The notes: generated by a model not told the origin, from the letters alone. A stretch of 64,000 nt of DNA from Litomosoides sigmodontis (GCA_963070105.1 OY718803.1:8599823-8663822), one strand, 5' to 3'. Positions 37,357 to 52,555 are shown, counted from the first letter of the stretch. Translations and numbers: made by a program.

Positions 37357-37861
37357 AAGTTTTCCTACCAATTAAGTTTTTGCAGTAATTTTTTTTTTGC
37401 TTATCATTTTTCTCGGAATTTCGAGGGGCAAAAAAAGTCAGACAAAAAAGGCAAGAATTGAAAAAAGAAACTTCGCTGACGTAAGTGAATATTGGTGTTT
37501 CTTGCTCTCACAATTCAAATGATGTCTTGAATTAATTTGTTAAAATTTCATATCGTGAAGAAAGTTATTGCTTGTTTCGATAAGCATTTTGCAGTATTTT
37601 TATTGAATGGTGTCAAGTAAGATAGGTAAATGGTTAAAGTTAATAAGTAGCGGCGTCAAGGAGTTGCTAAAGTTGAGGTGAATGCCAAATTTTTTCATGG
37701 AAGCCTTAAGTAATGAATGCCATACATGCAATACTTTTTGTTGCCCCCAGTTTTAATTTGAAATTATTATTTTTAGATCGCATTGTATAAATCAGTCGTT
37801 GCGTGTAACTTAGGTTTTTGCGCTCGGTGGAAGTATGCACACATGTAAATCAGTTCAGGAT

Positions 37862-40800
37862 ATGAATTCAATCACTTCACGGATTTTTTTGTTTCTACTT
37901 CTGATGGTAACTCTCCATTAAACAACGTAAATAGGGTATAATAAAAATGAATCGAGTCACGCCATAATCAGTAGGTGTAATATTATCACAACAAGGCGTT
38001 TTAGAGGAAGCTTAGGGAACTGCGCTTCGAAACTAATTATTATTCAGTCGAGCTCCATGCGAGCTCTATAAAAGGTGGTTTAAAAGATAATAAATATTAT
38101 GTAATTTCTTATTGGTCTTTTCAGTAAGGTTTTTAAACTCATTTGTAATCCAAAGCCACGACTTTTCCAAATTAGTTTAGATTTATTTATTTTTTAAATG
38201 TAAGTATGTAAAATTTTCAGGTATGTTCGTTGCCGGAAACAAGGAGTCTCGTCGTTCCACTAAATGGAGCTAACATTGAATCAGTACTTCGTAAGTCCCT
38301 TCTAGTATTCGTTTTAATGCTCTATTTTGGTGAGCACGGTTTTTTTTTATTGTAGATTTGTTCCAGTTACAACTATAAGCTTCTGTTTACTATTAGAATT
38401 TCCAAATGAAAGTCTAAATATAAAAACAAAAAATCAAATAGATGACAGAAGGTATTAAAGAAATGAAGCTTAGCTCAGTGATTGCACATTTGAATTTAGT
38501 CTATGATTTTCAAGATTGAGCCATACCGAAGCTCACGCAATCTCCGTAAGGTTACGCGATTTTAAATTTACGCGGGTTCAGTCATATTTTTTTTCTCGTT
38601 CTTTTCCAATTTTTGCTCCTCTAACAGAGCTAAGAATAAAAAGATGCTGAAGCTTTTTATTTTAGAAAAGAAATTTTTAAGAAATATTGCATTTAATCAT
38701 CTTACAGGTGATCATGACATTGTGTTTGTAAACTTTTATGCCGACTGGTGTCGGTTTTCACAGCATTTAATGCCAATATTTGAAGAAGCCAGTAATCGAT
38801 TCAAGGTTAGTCTTTTGACATTATTGTGGAATAGAATCGGCCCTTTTCCTGAAAGTATTTGATTCAGAAAGGGTTGCTATTCTGAATGTGTGTAACTTTC
38901 GCCCACTGCTAATATGCCATTTTGAGTATCTTACTAGTGCGTAAAAATTTCTCCTGAGGACTTTTATATTTTGAAACAAATCGTTAATACTATGAGTAAC
39001 TTAGCGCGTAAGGTTAATGTGACAGTATCCACTAAATTATCGTGTGCTTCTTTTCTAGGAACGAGGAAATGCAATTGCTTGGGCTGCCGTAGACTGTGAC
39101 AGGGAAGGTAAGTTATTTAAAATTTGGTACAACTTGCTTGAAATAATTGTTTTGGTGTTAAACATTCAAATGCATTGAATGGATTTTGCAGCAGACATTG
39201 CCCAAAAATACCACGTAAGCAAATATCCAACATTGAAACTATTTCGGAATGGCGAACTGGTTAAGAAGGAATACAGGTAGATTGGCAAATATCATCTATT
39301 ATGGATTAAATGACTTCATGTTAACTCATTGGAATGATTTACTTCGGAACTGAATGCAGAATCATTTCTGGCACTAAGTATGTGTGACTTTGAGGTTTCT
39401 GAAATTCTTTTTTTAGAGGACAGCGATCTGTAGATGCATTAGTGGTCTTTATCGAAAAACAATTGGTTTCTAGCATACAGAATTTCTCATCACATGCCGA
39501 ATTAGATGGTCGTATCAATGTAAGTTGCCGTAATGTATTTAATCTTTCCTGTATTCATCTTACTTATTTTCAAACCAATTAATAGTTTTTTTGCAGCCGA
39601 AAAAACTCAACATCATAGCTTATTTCGATCAAGCATCCGGTCCAGAATTTGAAAATTATTGCAAAGTCGCCTCTCTACTTCGAGATGACTGTGTATTTTG
39701 GTTCGGTACAGGTGAAGCATTCCGATCTGAAGTAGCGAAAGGCAACAGACTTGAATTTAGACCTTTAAATGTTAGCTTTTTTAAATAATGTTTAATCTAC
39801 AGAAAATTTTTACAATTCAGAACACTGAGTACTATCCACCAACCAGTTTTTGCTCCAGCTATTAGCTGTGGTTGCTGCACATCTTTATATAGATGAAATT
39901 TCAGTTATCTTGTATTTCGTTTTAATTTGTAATTTGTCAATATAATTTGTAAGGTACTGTAGATAAATGGTGGTCCAACTTCAGATCTTTCAGAGTCACG
40001 AAAGAATTGAATATACTGGAGGACTTGTAAATCTTGAAATGTTAAAGTTAGTGCGTAATTTTTTTATCTCTAAATTTCCAATTTGAATGTCATTTTTACT
40101 CTCGCATCAGCTGAAAAAAGATTTTTTTCAAGCAATGAAGGAAAATTGTTCTCTGGCTTCTTAGTCGTTTCCTATTTGGTTTTGCTTCTACAATCACTGT
40201 GTGATTTACTTGTTAGGAAGAATTGTGTATAAATGGAAAAAGTTTGTGGAAAAAATTCTTTGCCATCCTTATTCATTTCTTTAAATCAGTGTGTTTAATT
40301 TAAAAATACTATTTAGACAATGGATAATGGACAAATGTGTGCCTCTTGTTCGCGAAATAACATTTGAAAATGCTGAAGAATTGACAGAAGAGGGTCTTCC
40401 TTTTCTCATTCTGTTTCGCCATCCAGACGATGTACAAATTGACAAAATTTTCATGGAACAAGTTGCTCGTGAACTTTTTGACCAGAAATGTAATTATTTT
40501 AACTTGAACAGGAATGTATATAGAAAATTCTAAATTTATTGAAGGTCGATAGTGAAAATGTTAGATTGTTAGAGAAGGATGTTATTTCGTAGTTCCTGGA
40601 CGAATAATTTCGTTATCCGATTGTTGGTAGAACAAACAAAATAAGGATGTGAGAAATATTTAATGTTCTAATTTTTCGAATTTTATTTTGCAGCTAGTAT
40701 TAATTGTTTGTACGCAGATGGCAAAAAATTTGTGCATCCTCTGCAACATCTTGGTAAAACGATGGAAGATTTACCCGTTCTTGCAATAGATTCCTTCCGT

Positions 40801-41671
40801 CATATGTATCTTTTCCCGGACATGAAGTCATTGACGTATGCCTTATTATTTTTCTTTTCAAATAAATCATCTCAAGAGTTTGATTTAACTCTATTTAATT
40901 AAATTTCTTTAAAAGCGATGTTGCAGTGTACCAGGAAAGTTACGACAATTTATTTTGGATTTACACTCGGGAAAATTGCACCGAGAATTTCATCACGGTC
41001 CTGATCCGACGCAATCGTCTCCATCATCAGCACCGCCTGAGGATGTATTTGAGAAGGTATGAAATTATATCATGTGTGTTAAAATAACCACAGTAAAAAA
41101 ATGGTACTGCAATTATATTTTGAGTGCAGTTTACATTTTCCATTTACATTGTCGAGTACTTATTCTGTGCAGTTGCCTTAGATATAACGTTTCGGATTTT
41201 TATCTTGTGTGTTTTCAAAAATGTATTCATTTCGTTTTTCTCAACCGTGCAAATTCGATTTACATCCTGGTATGCGTAGATTAATTGCTTGATCCCCTGG
41301 AAATAAAAATTATTAGAGGAAGAAATTTTAACCGCCACCATTTGTCGTTCACTATACTCAGTGTGATTTTGTAATTACACACAATATTTCGTTCTTGAAA
41401 CGGATTTATAAGTGCCAGTCGCTATGTTTTATTAAACTCATGCATTTATTTCCTAATTTGGAATAATTAAGGACTTCCTCAAGTTTGCACTTGACATTCC
41501 TCCACTACAGAGATGAATTTCAACGAATTTATTCATATAGTGATGAATGTTACTTTGTTTACATTTCAGGGAATGAAAAGTACAGACAAATTGCAGCCAC
41601 CAACAAGTATATTCAAGCAGTTGAAACCATCAGAAACCCGTTATTCGTTGCTGTATAAGGATGAATTATAA
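37862..41671 (+). CDS. erp-44: ERp44, thioredoxin-fold ER retention chaperone
   Basis: Twelve exons (37862-37906, 38221-38290, 38708-38805, 39059-39107, 39192-39276, 39417-39519, 39597-39770, 39985-40046, 40317-40489, 40694-40835, 40927-41056, 41570-41671) give 410 residues against 406 in human. ERp44 cycles between Golgi and ER and retrieves Ero1 and unassembled secretory proteins by mixed disulfides. Seen: a signal peptide (IFLFLLLMVCS) in the first exon; the diagnostic CRFS active site (residues 53-56), a monothiol variant of the PDI CxxC, in NFYADWCRFSQ; cis-Pro region KYPTLKLFRNG; the conserved DKCVPLVREITFENAEELTE and HREFHHGPDP segments; and a C-terminal KDEL retrieval signal. Exon 8 has alternative acceptors nearby; 39985 best fits phase and homology. 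No operon partner is evident. Confidence 0.95.
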
Positions 41672-44025
41672 AGTCTTACTAGTGGGTATGGCTAATGTAT
41701 TGATTGCAGTTCGAGTCCAGTTCTTTTTGTTTATATTTGTTCCTTCTGTGCAATTTATGCTTTTTTTTCTTGTTAAATCACTGCTGAAGAAGGGTGGATT
41801 TATTGGGGACACTGATAATTACCAACTTCTTGAATACTGGATAGCGATTTAGTCTTTCTGCAATGTTTTAGTTTTTTTTCTTTTATGTTTTGGTTTTTTT
41901 CTCCTTTTTTCTGCATACGGGTAACTAATTCATTAATCTAGTGGCGTGTTTTTTTTTGAATGTTTTGTTTTCTTCAATTTGCAACGCTTATAGAAGTGTT
42001 GCTTATGATATTACAGAAGTTCGAAATTTGTAGAATGAAATTTTCCGATTAGAAAATGACGTAAGAGATGAAATTCCATGAGCTCCAGATGATTATATAA
42101 TCCTAGATTTTTGTATTTAGACTTTGTGTGCTAGTATATGCAACACAAATTCTAAAGAACTCTTGAAACTCCACTCATAATAAGATTTACCACTTGAATC
42201 TACCGACAGCGTTTGTTAAATTATTTGCATTTTTGAAGCGTAAAAGTTATGCGGTTCTATCACAATTGTTTCATTGATTATTTTGAGCCTAACAGAGTCT
42301 TATACAAGGGTCAATAAATATGCGTAATCTTTCCTGATATTTTCAACTTCAAAAAATGTCAAGAAAAGTAGCGTTTCTCGTATGACGAGTTATGAAGTTG
42401 TGCTTTGTTAAACTTATTTTGCAGCATTTTTAAAACTGCTAAAACATAACTTTTTTCTTTTTGCTAAAAATATCGTAGAGGAAAATTTTGTTTCTTTTGT
42501 TTAATTTATTGGTTTAATGTAAAATTTTATCCTCGTCTATTATACTTGACTTCAAAAAATCAGATTTTTTTTCCTTTTTATTACTAATAAGGCGTTCGTT
42601 TTCCAAAAAAAAAAATCCCATGAAATGCGAAGATTAAAGTGCCATGAAAACTTTCATCCATCAAATGTGTAAAAATTGATTTTTTTTGTGTATGTGTGTG
42701 TGAAAAATTCATAAGTGGTTTTGCTTGTGATGCTCATTGTCATATAACATTGAAGTTTGTTGACAAATGTGTTATTTAGCCACCCAAATGATTCGGATCA
42801 CAATGACGTAAGGATGTACTGCCTTGTCACTAGAAAGCGAGACATAATCTAATGGGTGGTTTTAGGTGAAAAAAAATAAGAAAAAGGAATTCAGCCGTGT
42901 TTTCTTTTTTTCCATATGATGAAAATTTGTTCACCTTTTTCCCAACACTTTAAAGTATTGCATTATCATTTCATCTTGTTATTTTCATCAGCAAGCAGTT
43001 GAATGCATGGAGATTTGAAAAAAAGAAAAGAAGAAAACGAAAAATTACTTTCCATTTTTTCCCATTGTTAATTTATTTTCTCCCTTTTCTGATGTGATAT
43101 ATCAGTTCTTGTATCAAAAATTTTTTGGGAACCTTGGAAAAAGAAAGATGAAGGAATTATTTTCCATTGCTAAGAATGCAGTTTAAACGGCACTCTTTGT
43201 ATTATCAATTTATAGTGCTTTTTTTTTTATCTTAAAATTAAAAAATTTTTTTCTATCTTACTATATAGAAGTACACCCGAAAGGAACACACATTTCTAAA
43301 CTTTTAGTAACTAGTCTAGGCTATGCTGTATCATTCCCACTATCCATACGATTTTTAAGTGCTAAGCACCTCTCACTGAGATGGCTACGTGCGTCTTCTT
43401 TTTTCACTTATACAAACGAAGAAGAAGTGACGTGCAAAATTGTTGATATATTTGAAAAAAAAATGATGATAGGATGAAATTTGAAACATGGCGGACAGGT
43501 CATTCGTAAATGTCATTCAAGTAGATTCAGACATCATCGATCACCAGCATCGTCATTAATCCATCCACCAAGGCATAAGTAAGAGGTGTTGCTCTGTTAT
43601 TCATTCACGCCTCTCACATCTAATTTAGTAAAGAAGGATTGTGATTTACGTCATTATCACGCTATATTTTCACGTAAACCTTCCTATTTAACACGATGTT
43701 TAGAAATTAGAAATATTTTATTCCATATGACAAGCGAATTTTACAAAGTGTGTGATTTGCTGTTTGCCTCTTTTTTTTAATTTTTTTTTGAGTTTCGAAG
43801 ATCTGTTGTCATTTTGATTAAATACCGAAAATTTGGTGTGTTCATCTGTACGTTTAATTTCATAATTCAATTCAATGAATTTCAATTAACATATTTTACA
43901 TATAATTATTCATGCGTTTTATTAATTTCATTGCATTAGATTTGCTATAAATGATTTATTTTGAGAGAGAAAATTGCTCGTTTAGTTTGAATTCAAAAAA
44001 TCGAGAATAAAGCTGCTAATGCGTT
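41672..44025. other. Intergenic region between ERp44 and pyridoxal kinase
   Basis: T-rich 3' UTR sequence followed by the presumed promoter of the kinase. No exon with family resemblance was found. Confidence 0.6.
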
Positions 44026-44228
44026 ATGGAAAATAAAATCTCTGGTATTGTTTATGAGCAAATTCAAAGTAATCCACCAATTAATCGTCGTATTTTATCA
44101 ATTCAAAGTCATGTCATACATGGATACGCTGGCAATAAGTGTAGTGTATTTCCGCTGCAGGTAAAAATTTTTATTTTCCTTTTTTTGACATAACTCAGCT
44201 TATTTACGTCGAAGTGTATGTGAGTAAA

Positions 44229-44263
<35 letters not shown>

Positions 44264-47082
44264 TTCTATCTCTTCATGGCAGTAAGCATTAGCGTTCAAT
44301 CATTGATATTTCACGTCGTGAATAATATAGGTCATGAATGAAGATTCGTTGTTTCAAATTATGATGCATTAGGATTAGCTAAGAAGGCATAAATGATATG
44401 AATGAAATTCACATGAATAATAATAGAATATATTATTTTTAGCTACATGGCTATGAAGTGGATCCGATAAATTCGGTGCAATTCTCAAATCATTCAGGTG
44501 CACCTTATTAGCAGCTAACATCTGCATATAAATTAAATTACTTCGTCAACTTTGATAGAATATAATATTTTATTTGGGTGAAAATTTGAAAATTTTAAAA
44601 ATGCAACGGCGAATGAAGTTAAGAAGTGCAAATTTTCAAGATTTATATTGGTAAAATTTTAGGATATAAACTAATGAGAGGTCAAGTATTGAATGGTGTA
44701 CAACTAAATGATATTTATGAAGGGTTAAAATTGAACAAAATCAACAATTACTCCCACATTTTAACAGGTATCGCTATAATTTATGAAAAGCATCAATCGA
44801 AGCTTTTAAGCTTTTACAGAGCAATGAGTGTGAGGATGCTTAACCGACTTAACCAAACTTTTATTTAACCGTCTTAACGATCTCCAACAAAAGCCCATGA
44901 ATTATAGTAAATAATTTGTAAGTGAGACAGCGACTTCTTTCCGAAAAACTGGTTCTGCATGAGAGTTTAATATGAACTTTTGGAAATATTCAATTAGTAC
45001 TTTCTCATTTTGCTTATTACATTTTTGAATTTTCAGGATACTGCAGGGATTCGTCATTCCTTCAAGAAGTTGTTAACATAGTCAAGGATTTAAAGCAGAA
45101 AAATCCAGATGTTCTTTTCTGTGGGAATTCAGTTCCTTATTATTACTATTATCTAAAATTTTTAAGCTAGCAGTTTCTTATCAGCACATCTAATTATCTT
45201 ATCCTTCTATACTTTCTCTCAGTGACAACTTATGCATGTTAACAAGATAAATTATGAATAACGTAGGCTGAATTACTTATGCTTCTTTTATGATACTTAT
45301 TCTTTCTGAATGAAAACCGGAAGTTGCACAATTGCTATTAGTCACGCGAAAAAAAATTCATTTCAAAGTTAATTTTCAAACAATGAAAATTTGACTGTCG
45401 AGTAATGCATTTACAGATTGTGATCCTGTATTGGGTGACAACGACCGTTACGTAAGTTACATTGCAAAAATAAGAATTATTTTCCTACGAAAGCTTTATG
45501 AAAACTTCTTACAAAGTTAAATTTTCCCTTGTCAATAAACCTTGTTTTTTTTTTAATGTTTTAAAAATTATGCTTATTCATGTTTAGTATGTTCCAAAGG
45601 AGTTGATGCCAATTTATCGTGATGTTGTAATCCCGTTGGCTGATGTCATTACACCAAACGTTTTTGAATTATCGTAAGTTGAAAAATTTTTTTTTAAATT
45701 ATGGAACAGTTAGGCGTAGGTAGTCATTTAAGTGATTAATGTTCAAAAGTATAAAAAATAAACATTGTATTAACTGGTCGTAAATAAGTATTTGCTTCAC
45801 TTTATGATGAGTAGACGACGACAGCAGATGATGATTAGTGATTATTTCAAAAATCGATAGCGTTGCACACGCGTGTTGATACGTTATAAATTTAGGAGTG
45901 AAATATTTTCACCGTCGAGTTACCTAACGCATGAAGTATTACTGTATTACTTATTGTTAGCGTAGTGATCACAGTAAGAATAAAGAATGGATTGTGCATA
46001 AAGATCAGCAATACTCTCTCATCCTGCTCTTTTTTTGTCTCTCTCTCTCTCTCTCAAAAAATGCAAATCTTCGTCAAATTAGAGGAAAAAAATTAATTGC
46101 CCTCTTGCAAATTTTAAGTTTTAAGTTTGATTTCATATATGTATATATATATATATATTACTGGAATTCAAATTTTGAAAACTTTTAATCAATAATTTTT
46201 TTTCTTAAAATTTTTTTCTTTAACAGTGAACTATCTGGTTTATCGATAAGTAACGAGGAGGAATGTTTGAGAGCAATTGATCTAATGCATAAAGCTGGTG
46301 TGAAAACAGTGGTTGTTTCAAGCGGACTGGAAACATCAACTACCAAATTTTGTTATGGATCTGTTTGTAACGGTAGCTTTTAAGATAGTGTTTTTTTTTT
46401 CAAATTTTTTTTACAATTTTTATTGATTTTAGTTGAAAACAGTTTTTGGAATTTTTTTTAATATTATATATGTAAAATTGATTTCCAATGATATTGTTTA
46501 CTTAGATCCAAGTGGACAAGCCGTGCAGTATCGTTTTGATATACCGGCACTACCTGGAATATTCGTTGGTACAGGTGATGTTTTCATCAGTTTACTCCTG
46601 ATTTGGATGGATAAACTAAACGGTGATGTTACAACAGCTATCCAGAATGTTATTGGTACTCTTCAGGGTATACTAAAACGAACTGCAAATAGGGCATATC
46701 GTAAGATATTAAGCAGTAATTTATTTTGACACATATTTTTTTTTAATTTATTTTTTTTTGTAAATTTTGAAATAAAGTAAAATGTAAAATGTGAAGATAG
46801 TAATTCGTGATTTATTTCGAATGTAATGAGATGTTAACATTTCAAGGATTTAATTCAAAAAACCCAATTCCACCTGTATGTCCATTGATAGTGGAATAAA
46901 TTTGATTTTTTTCCTTTTAATTTATGCTTATCGGAATTTACGGAAATGTTTTGTTTCTAGATGAGCGGGATCCGAAAGAATATACGCCAACATCGGAGGA
47001 ATTGGAGCTGCAACTGGTGCAAAGTCGTCTCGAAATACTTGCTCCTCAAATTGAAATCAAATCAACGAAACTTCAGCATTAG
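44026..47082 (+). CDS. pdxk-1: Pyridoxal kinase
   Basis: Nine exons (44026-44160, 44443-44497, 44663-44767, 45037-45120, 45417-45451, 45588-45673, 46227-46366, 46506-46700, 46961-47082) encode 318 residues, against 312 in human. The enzyme phosphorylates pyridoxal, pyridoxine and pyridoxamine with ATP in the cytosol to make the cofactor PLP by salvage. Landmarks of this ribokinase-like family: [17 protein letters not shown] at the N terminus, [58 protein letters not shown], and FVGTGDVF, whose Asp is the expected catalytic base. The linker after CDPVLGD is shorter than in the human enzyme. ATG 44026 gives an N-terminal extension of about 25 residues before the conserved core. Other start codons nearby run quickly into stops. 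Confidence 0.95.
44229..44273. repeat. (CT)n microsatellite in pyridoxal kinase intron
   Basis: CT run with a single TG interruption in the first intron. Confidence 0.95.
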
Positions 47083-48712
47083 CAATCATTCCATTCCAAG
47101 AATCCATTCCAAGTTACAAATTAGCATGCATGATTTCCTCCAGAAACTCATCTAATTATATTATCACACTAATTGTTAGTCAGTCGACCATTCCTACCGC
47201 ATCTTACTCATCCTTAACTACCGACCTCGCAACAATCGCTTGCGACTGTATTATCATACTGTAGTAGTAATTTAAAAAACACTGCTTTGTGTTGAGCTCT
47301 CACTTAGAATAATTTCTACATCAATTAATATAACCAATGGTGCTTCATATGATTTCCAATTAATTGATATACGCTGGAATAAATCATTCATCACTTCGAA
47401 ATCTCTGAGGCAAAATCGATTTCCTACAAAAATTACAGTATAAGGAGAGAAAAAAAAGAATCCTCTTAGCGAGATTTCAGTATGAAAAAACAGTTTTGAA
47501 TTCATAAATTTGAATTATCTGCAAATAAAGAAAATTAGGAATTTGTTGAAATTGAACCAATCATAATCACCCAAAATTCACTAATTAATTAATGATCTGA
47601 TTAGACAGTTTGAAAATACAGGCAATTTTCACGAAAGGTCTATTATTGCGATGCAGTCAACAGAGTACAGTTAATAGAATTGCCTTCTATACAAAAACCA
47701 AATAAAAAAAAAGCTGAAAATAACAATTTCGTATTATTGATAGTTTAACACATTAAGTGTTTGATGTTTTTGAAATGAAAATTATTGACCCATCAATTTC
47801 ATTTTATGTTAGCTAAAAAATCAAATTTACATTTTATTATTTTGTTGATTTTTTCACCGTTTTTTTCCGCTTCTTTTTTTACTTTCTCACTTAAGATTTT
47901 ATTTGTAATTTAATAGAAAAAAATTTGAACTATTAGTATTTAAACTTTTTCTTGTTTCTTAAAAAGAAAAATTAATAAGCAGCTGTTGTAAGGCAAAAGT
48001 ATATGTTCCATTAATGATTAACGATTTTGCAAATGAAACAATTAAATGTTAATCCATAAATTTGTAGTTTTTTTTTTAATTATTTTATTTCATCGATAAA
48101 TTTTGCGAATATTCGTGCAATTAATTACACTTCTTCGTTGTATGTTTGAAATGGAGAAAAAAATTGAAAATATTTATTTTAAAAATAATTTGTGTGATAA
48201 AATTACAATAAAATTATCAATGCGTTATCACTTATCATTTTGTGAGCTTATTAGCACTTAGTTTTACGGCATTTTTCCTTTCTTCCGTTTTTTTTTGTGC
48301 TCTGAAATGTTTTGCAATTTTCTTATCGAATAATTTGTCGGCACAATGTGATCTTTTTTATTTAATACAATTTTTGCATTTGAAAAAAAAATGTAAAGCA
48401 AGGATTTTTTAAATCAGCACAAAGCTTTAAGGCTGCTTAAATCTTTTGCATTATTTCTTTGGAAATTAAAACCTAGAATTTAGTGCTTTTTTCTTGTGTC
48501 TCTGACTGAACTTTGATACATCTTGCCTAATCTCTCCCGATACCACTTACAGCAGTAACTCGCAAATATTAATAGGACTAATTGTTGATAAAGTACTGAA
48601 GTAAAGAGTAAATTAGCTGTACTCTAATGACTGTAATAAGAAGCTGAAGAGTTCAATGAAAAGAGATGAATTAATTAATAAGTGCAAGTATTAAGCGCCG
48701 ACAGGTACTTTG

Positions 48713-48715
<3 letters not shown>

Positions 48716-48753
<38 letters not shown>
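48716..48753. repeat. (TA)n microsatellite
   Basis: Uninterrupted TA run. Confidence 0.95.
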
Positions 48754-48755
<2 letters not shown>

Positions 48756-51700
48756 TTTATGCAAATTATATTTACAACATAATGTATCATTTCATATCAT
48801 TTATCATTAATGATTTCACACAACGCATCCGATAAGTATGGTAGATGAATTAATTGATGATGAAAGAAATGATCAACGAATGTTTCGGTTAGGTCAATGG
48901 TCAAAGCATTCGGAGTTGAATTCACTCCACTTTTCGCTTATCAAATTTAATATCTAAAATTACGCAATCAATGGTTTTGTCGAATCATCACAATTTTAAG
49001 ATAGCAAAAGGGAAAAAAATTTTTTGGGATAATTTTTGAAAATGATTCGTTAATCATTCATTACTCATTTCTGATATGTCACGAATTAATATTTAATTAA
49101 CTAATGGCTAATTTTCGTAATCAGTTTGATCAGTTTATGTCAATTGCACAAAATATGTTTAACTCTCACTTCAATACGAAAGCTTAAAAAGTGATAAAGT
49201 TTAACGCGAAGAAATTAAATAACATTTTTAAATTGATCATTAAAAACTCTGAATTGCTATTAGTAGCAAATATGAAACAACTTGATTGAAGTGATGAAGT
49301 AAAAATTCGTTTATAGAATTTAAATGAATATTTTTTGGAAATGACGCATGCAAACAAATCGTGTGAAGTGAGCCTCTCAAAGAATTCGTTCTGAAAACTG
49401 AAAAAAAATTTAAAAAATAGGAAAGAAACGAAAAGAAAAACTATCACATACTTCTCAGGAACATAGCTATGCACAGTAATTTTCGTTTCTACCAATTCAA
49501 AACTTCAATAGTTGTAATTCGACGACATTTGCTCCTTTTTTTCTTCCGAAAATCATTTCAACAATATTATCCTTGCACAAGCATCTTTCATACACATTAT
49601 TATAAACCATCGCTGGGAAAATGCAAAATTTTTTAGTGTAAATGTTTTTTTTTTAAAAAAAAAGTTAATTCAAATACTTTAATGTATCTCATTTTAGAGA
49701 AAAAAAATTTAGTAGCTAAAAGTACTAATTTTGAAGTGTTCGATAAATAAAACTTTCTCTTTGCTTACGAAATCGATGAGCTTCAAAAAAAAAAAAACGA
49801 GAAAGATGTAAAATTATTCCTCAGCGATCAATGATGAAAGTAATAACAAAACATTTTGTGACGAAACGGAAACTTATTTAAGTTAATGACGCCATTTCAA
49901 TTTCATTTTTCATCCTCACATCTCATGCTTTGTTTCTTTCCGTTCAACTGACTTCCTTCTTCGTCATCCTTCTTCCATCGCTGCTTGAGATTTTCACTTT
50001 TTTTTTAAACTCAACTAAAAACGTCTCCTTTACTATTTCCTAACTAAATAACACGACAAACAGCTCTCAGTTATTAATTGAAGCTTGATTGAAAATATTT
50101 TGAAATAAAAACCTTCGCCTGCAATATTTATTTAATTTAGAATGCATTACCAAATTTCATTTTGTAAAAATATTCACATTTTCCTCTCAAATTATCTTTT
50201 CTAAAATTTTCCTATTGCTTTTCTCAACGTATAATTTTGAGTGAAAAAAGTGTAAGCTACACTGTTAGGCGTAAATATTATTTTCACATATAATTTTGCT
50301 ACGGTTTTCTCTTTTGCCTTTTTTTTCATTCAATGTTTGACACCCTGTGGACAATATTAATGAATTTTCAACATAAAATTTTTTTAGTTTTGAAAATTTT
50401 AATTTTCGCTAACCGTGAAAAGACTGTCTCAACTAACTTTAACTTATGTCTCAATTAATTTTAGAAATTGAAGTGAAAATGAGCAATGGACGTTTGCTTT
50501 GTTTCGTTAAGCTGGAAATTGCAGTTTTACGTCAGTAGCTTAGATAAGCGTGAAATTTTTGGAACTATCGTGTTGCTGTCTACATTGTTGGGCTACCAAA
50601 TGATGAGTTTTATTTGAAATCTTTTTTTCTCAATCCATCAATTTCGATTTAAATTGAGTTAAATGAGCTTGAAAATTTAATTTATTAATTAAATTTTTTT
50701 TCCGTTCTCGTTGTTTATCCATAAATGAAGAAATTTAAATCCGAACAATTTTATCCAACTTGAACTTTTTTTTTCTCACGTTTGAACAAAAATTAACGTT
50801 TGTTGAAATTTTGGTTTAACGGTAGAAAAAAAAAATTGATTGTCTCAACGATCCATAAGAATCTTCTTCCATCTTCCACTTTTTCTCATCTTTTTTGTGA
50901 ACGATTATTTTTGAAAATGTGTTCATTGGTACTCACCTTGTTTGAAGTGCCGAACTGCATAATTAACAAAAACAAAACTAATATTATTTATCCATTTTAA
51001 TTCCTTTTAAACCTTTTTCGTCTTCAAAATTCACCCATCACTGACAGATCGTTTCATCACTTCCTTTTTTTTTCCAATTCTTTAATGAATCGAATCGTAA
51101 ATGGAAGTCTAACACTAATACATACATTCATCACCATCGCCACTCACTCAATCCTTCATCTCTTCCTCTCAACAACCTATACCTGTGAAGCACCTGTGAA
51201 GTTAATTTCAAGCAAAAACTAATTTAAGTGAAATGGTGTGAAATCACTCAAGTCTTCTGGTTTCCAATGAAATATGAATGAATTTGTTATTAACGAAGGT
51301 GTAAAAAAAAAGCTTCTCCAAAGAGGTCTGTCTCTGTAGGAATGGATGAGTCATCATCACTAATCATCAACAATCGATAACTCATCAATATCAATATTAC
51401 GATTGAAATATTCCTTGAACTGAAATGACATGACTCATTCATTCATCTTTATCTTCATTTTTTCCTCTCTCTCTCCCCCCCTCTCTCTCACTCTCTCTCA
51501 TCCACTCACTATGACCAACTTTTTTTTTCCCAGGTCATCGTGTCCTTTCCTTACTAATCTTAGCTTCCATTCATTCATTTCAGACAGTCGCAAAAACGAT
51601 GCTAATATTTTTTTTCTAATTTTTTTCCGCACAAAATGTGAATTAATGATTCGTCGCGAGCGCTTCGCTTCACTCCGATGACTCACTCAGCCAGTAGCAA

Positions 51701-52555
51701 TAGAAGATGTCCGATAATTCTTGGTGATAAGTGCAAGAGGAGAAAAAAAAAAGCACAGTGAAATTTGAAATGATAACTTACGGGTAGTTACTATCTATTG
51801 GTATTAAGCATTCCATTACTATTTTCAGTATTTTATTTCAATTAATTTTTTTTTCTTCCATCAAATACCTTACTACTATACCGTTTTCATGGCGCATACA
51901 CGTAATTAATCTCACACATTTTAACACACATTTTTTTCTTTGTGAGACGACCACTTTTGAATAACTTTCATTTTACTAAATTATAGTATAATTTAGCTCT
52001 TAGCTTATCACTACCGCTTATTATCAGCACTATCAGTTCAGATAAGACATGCATTAAATCAATCGATCAGTTGCTGAAATGCATTGACGCGTATAAATAT
52101 GTAGAATTATGATGTCAATGACCTACCTACCAACCTGACCACCTGCCTTGTCTGTACACCTATCTTCCTGTCATACTGAATGGACAGGTATGTGATGTGA
52201 TGGACAAACGTGACGTCCATCGACAAGAGTTCTGCTACAACTGAATGAATGTGGAAGAGATATCTGTGATCATCACAACTATCACTGTTAACGAACTGAT
52301 AAAAATGATATTGCAATTGAAAAGAGGTGATGAGTGGACGAACTGGATCGATTGCTCGAATTAGAAGTGAGCCGCAAGGGCTAATTTAATCACTGAGTGT
52401 GTCCAGTTATGCTTGCTCATTGGAAATATACATCGAGACTTAAATACTCAAGTACAAAATCAATAATATTCTGCTTCAATTCATCTCATCTGCTGCTAAA
52501 GAAGAATTTATTACAAAATTTATTTCAGCATTTCCGGTTGTTTATTTCAGTCTTA

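Larger units (their letters stand above)
34570..37861. other. Mostly non-coding AT-rich stretch
   Basis: Contains tandem duplications at 36082-36180 and one weak minus-strand coding candidate at 37159-37356. Otherwise nothing supportable; long A and T runs dominate. Confidence 0.5.
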
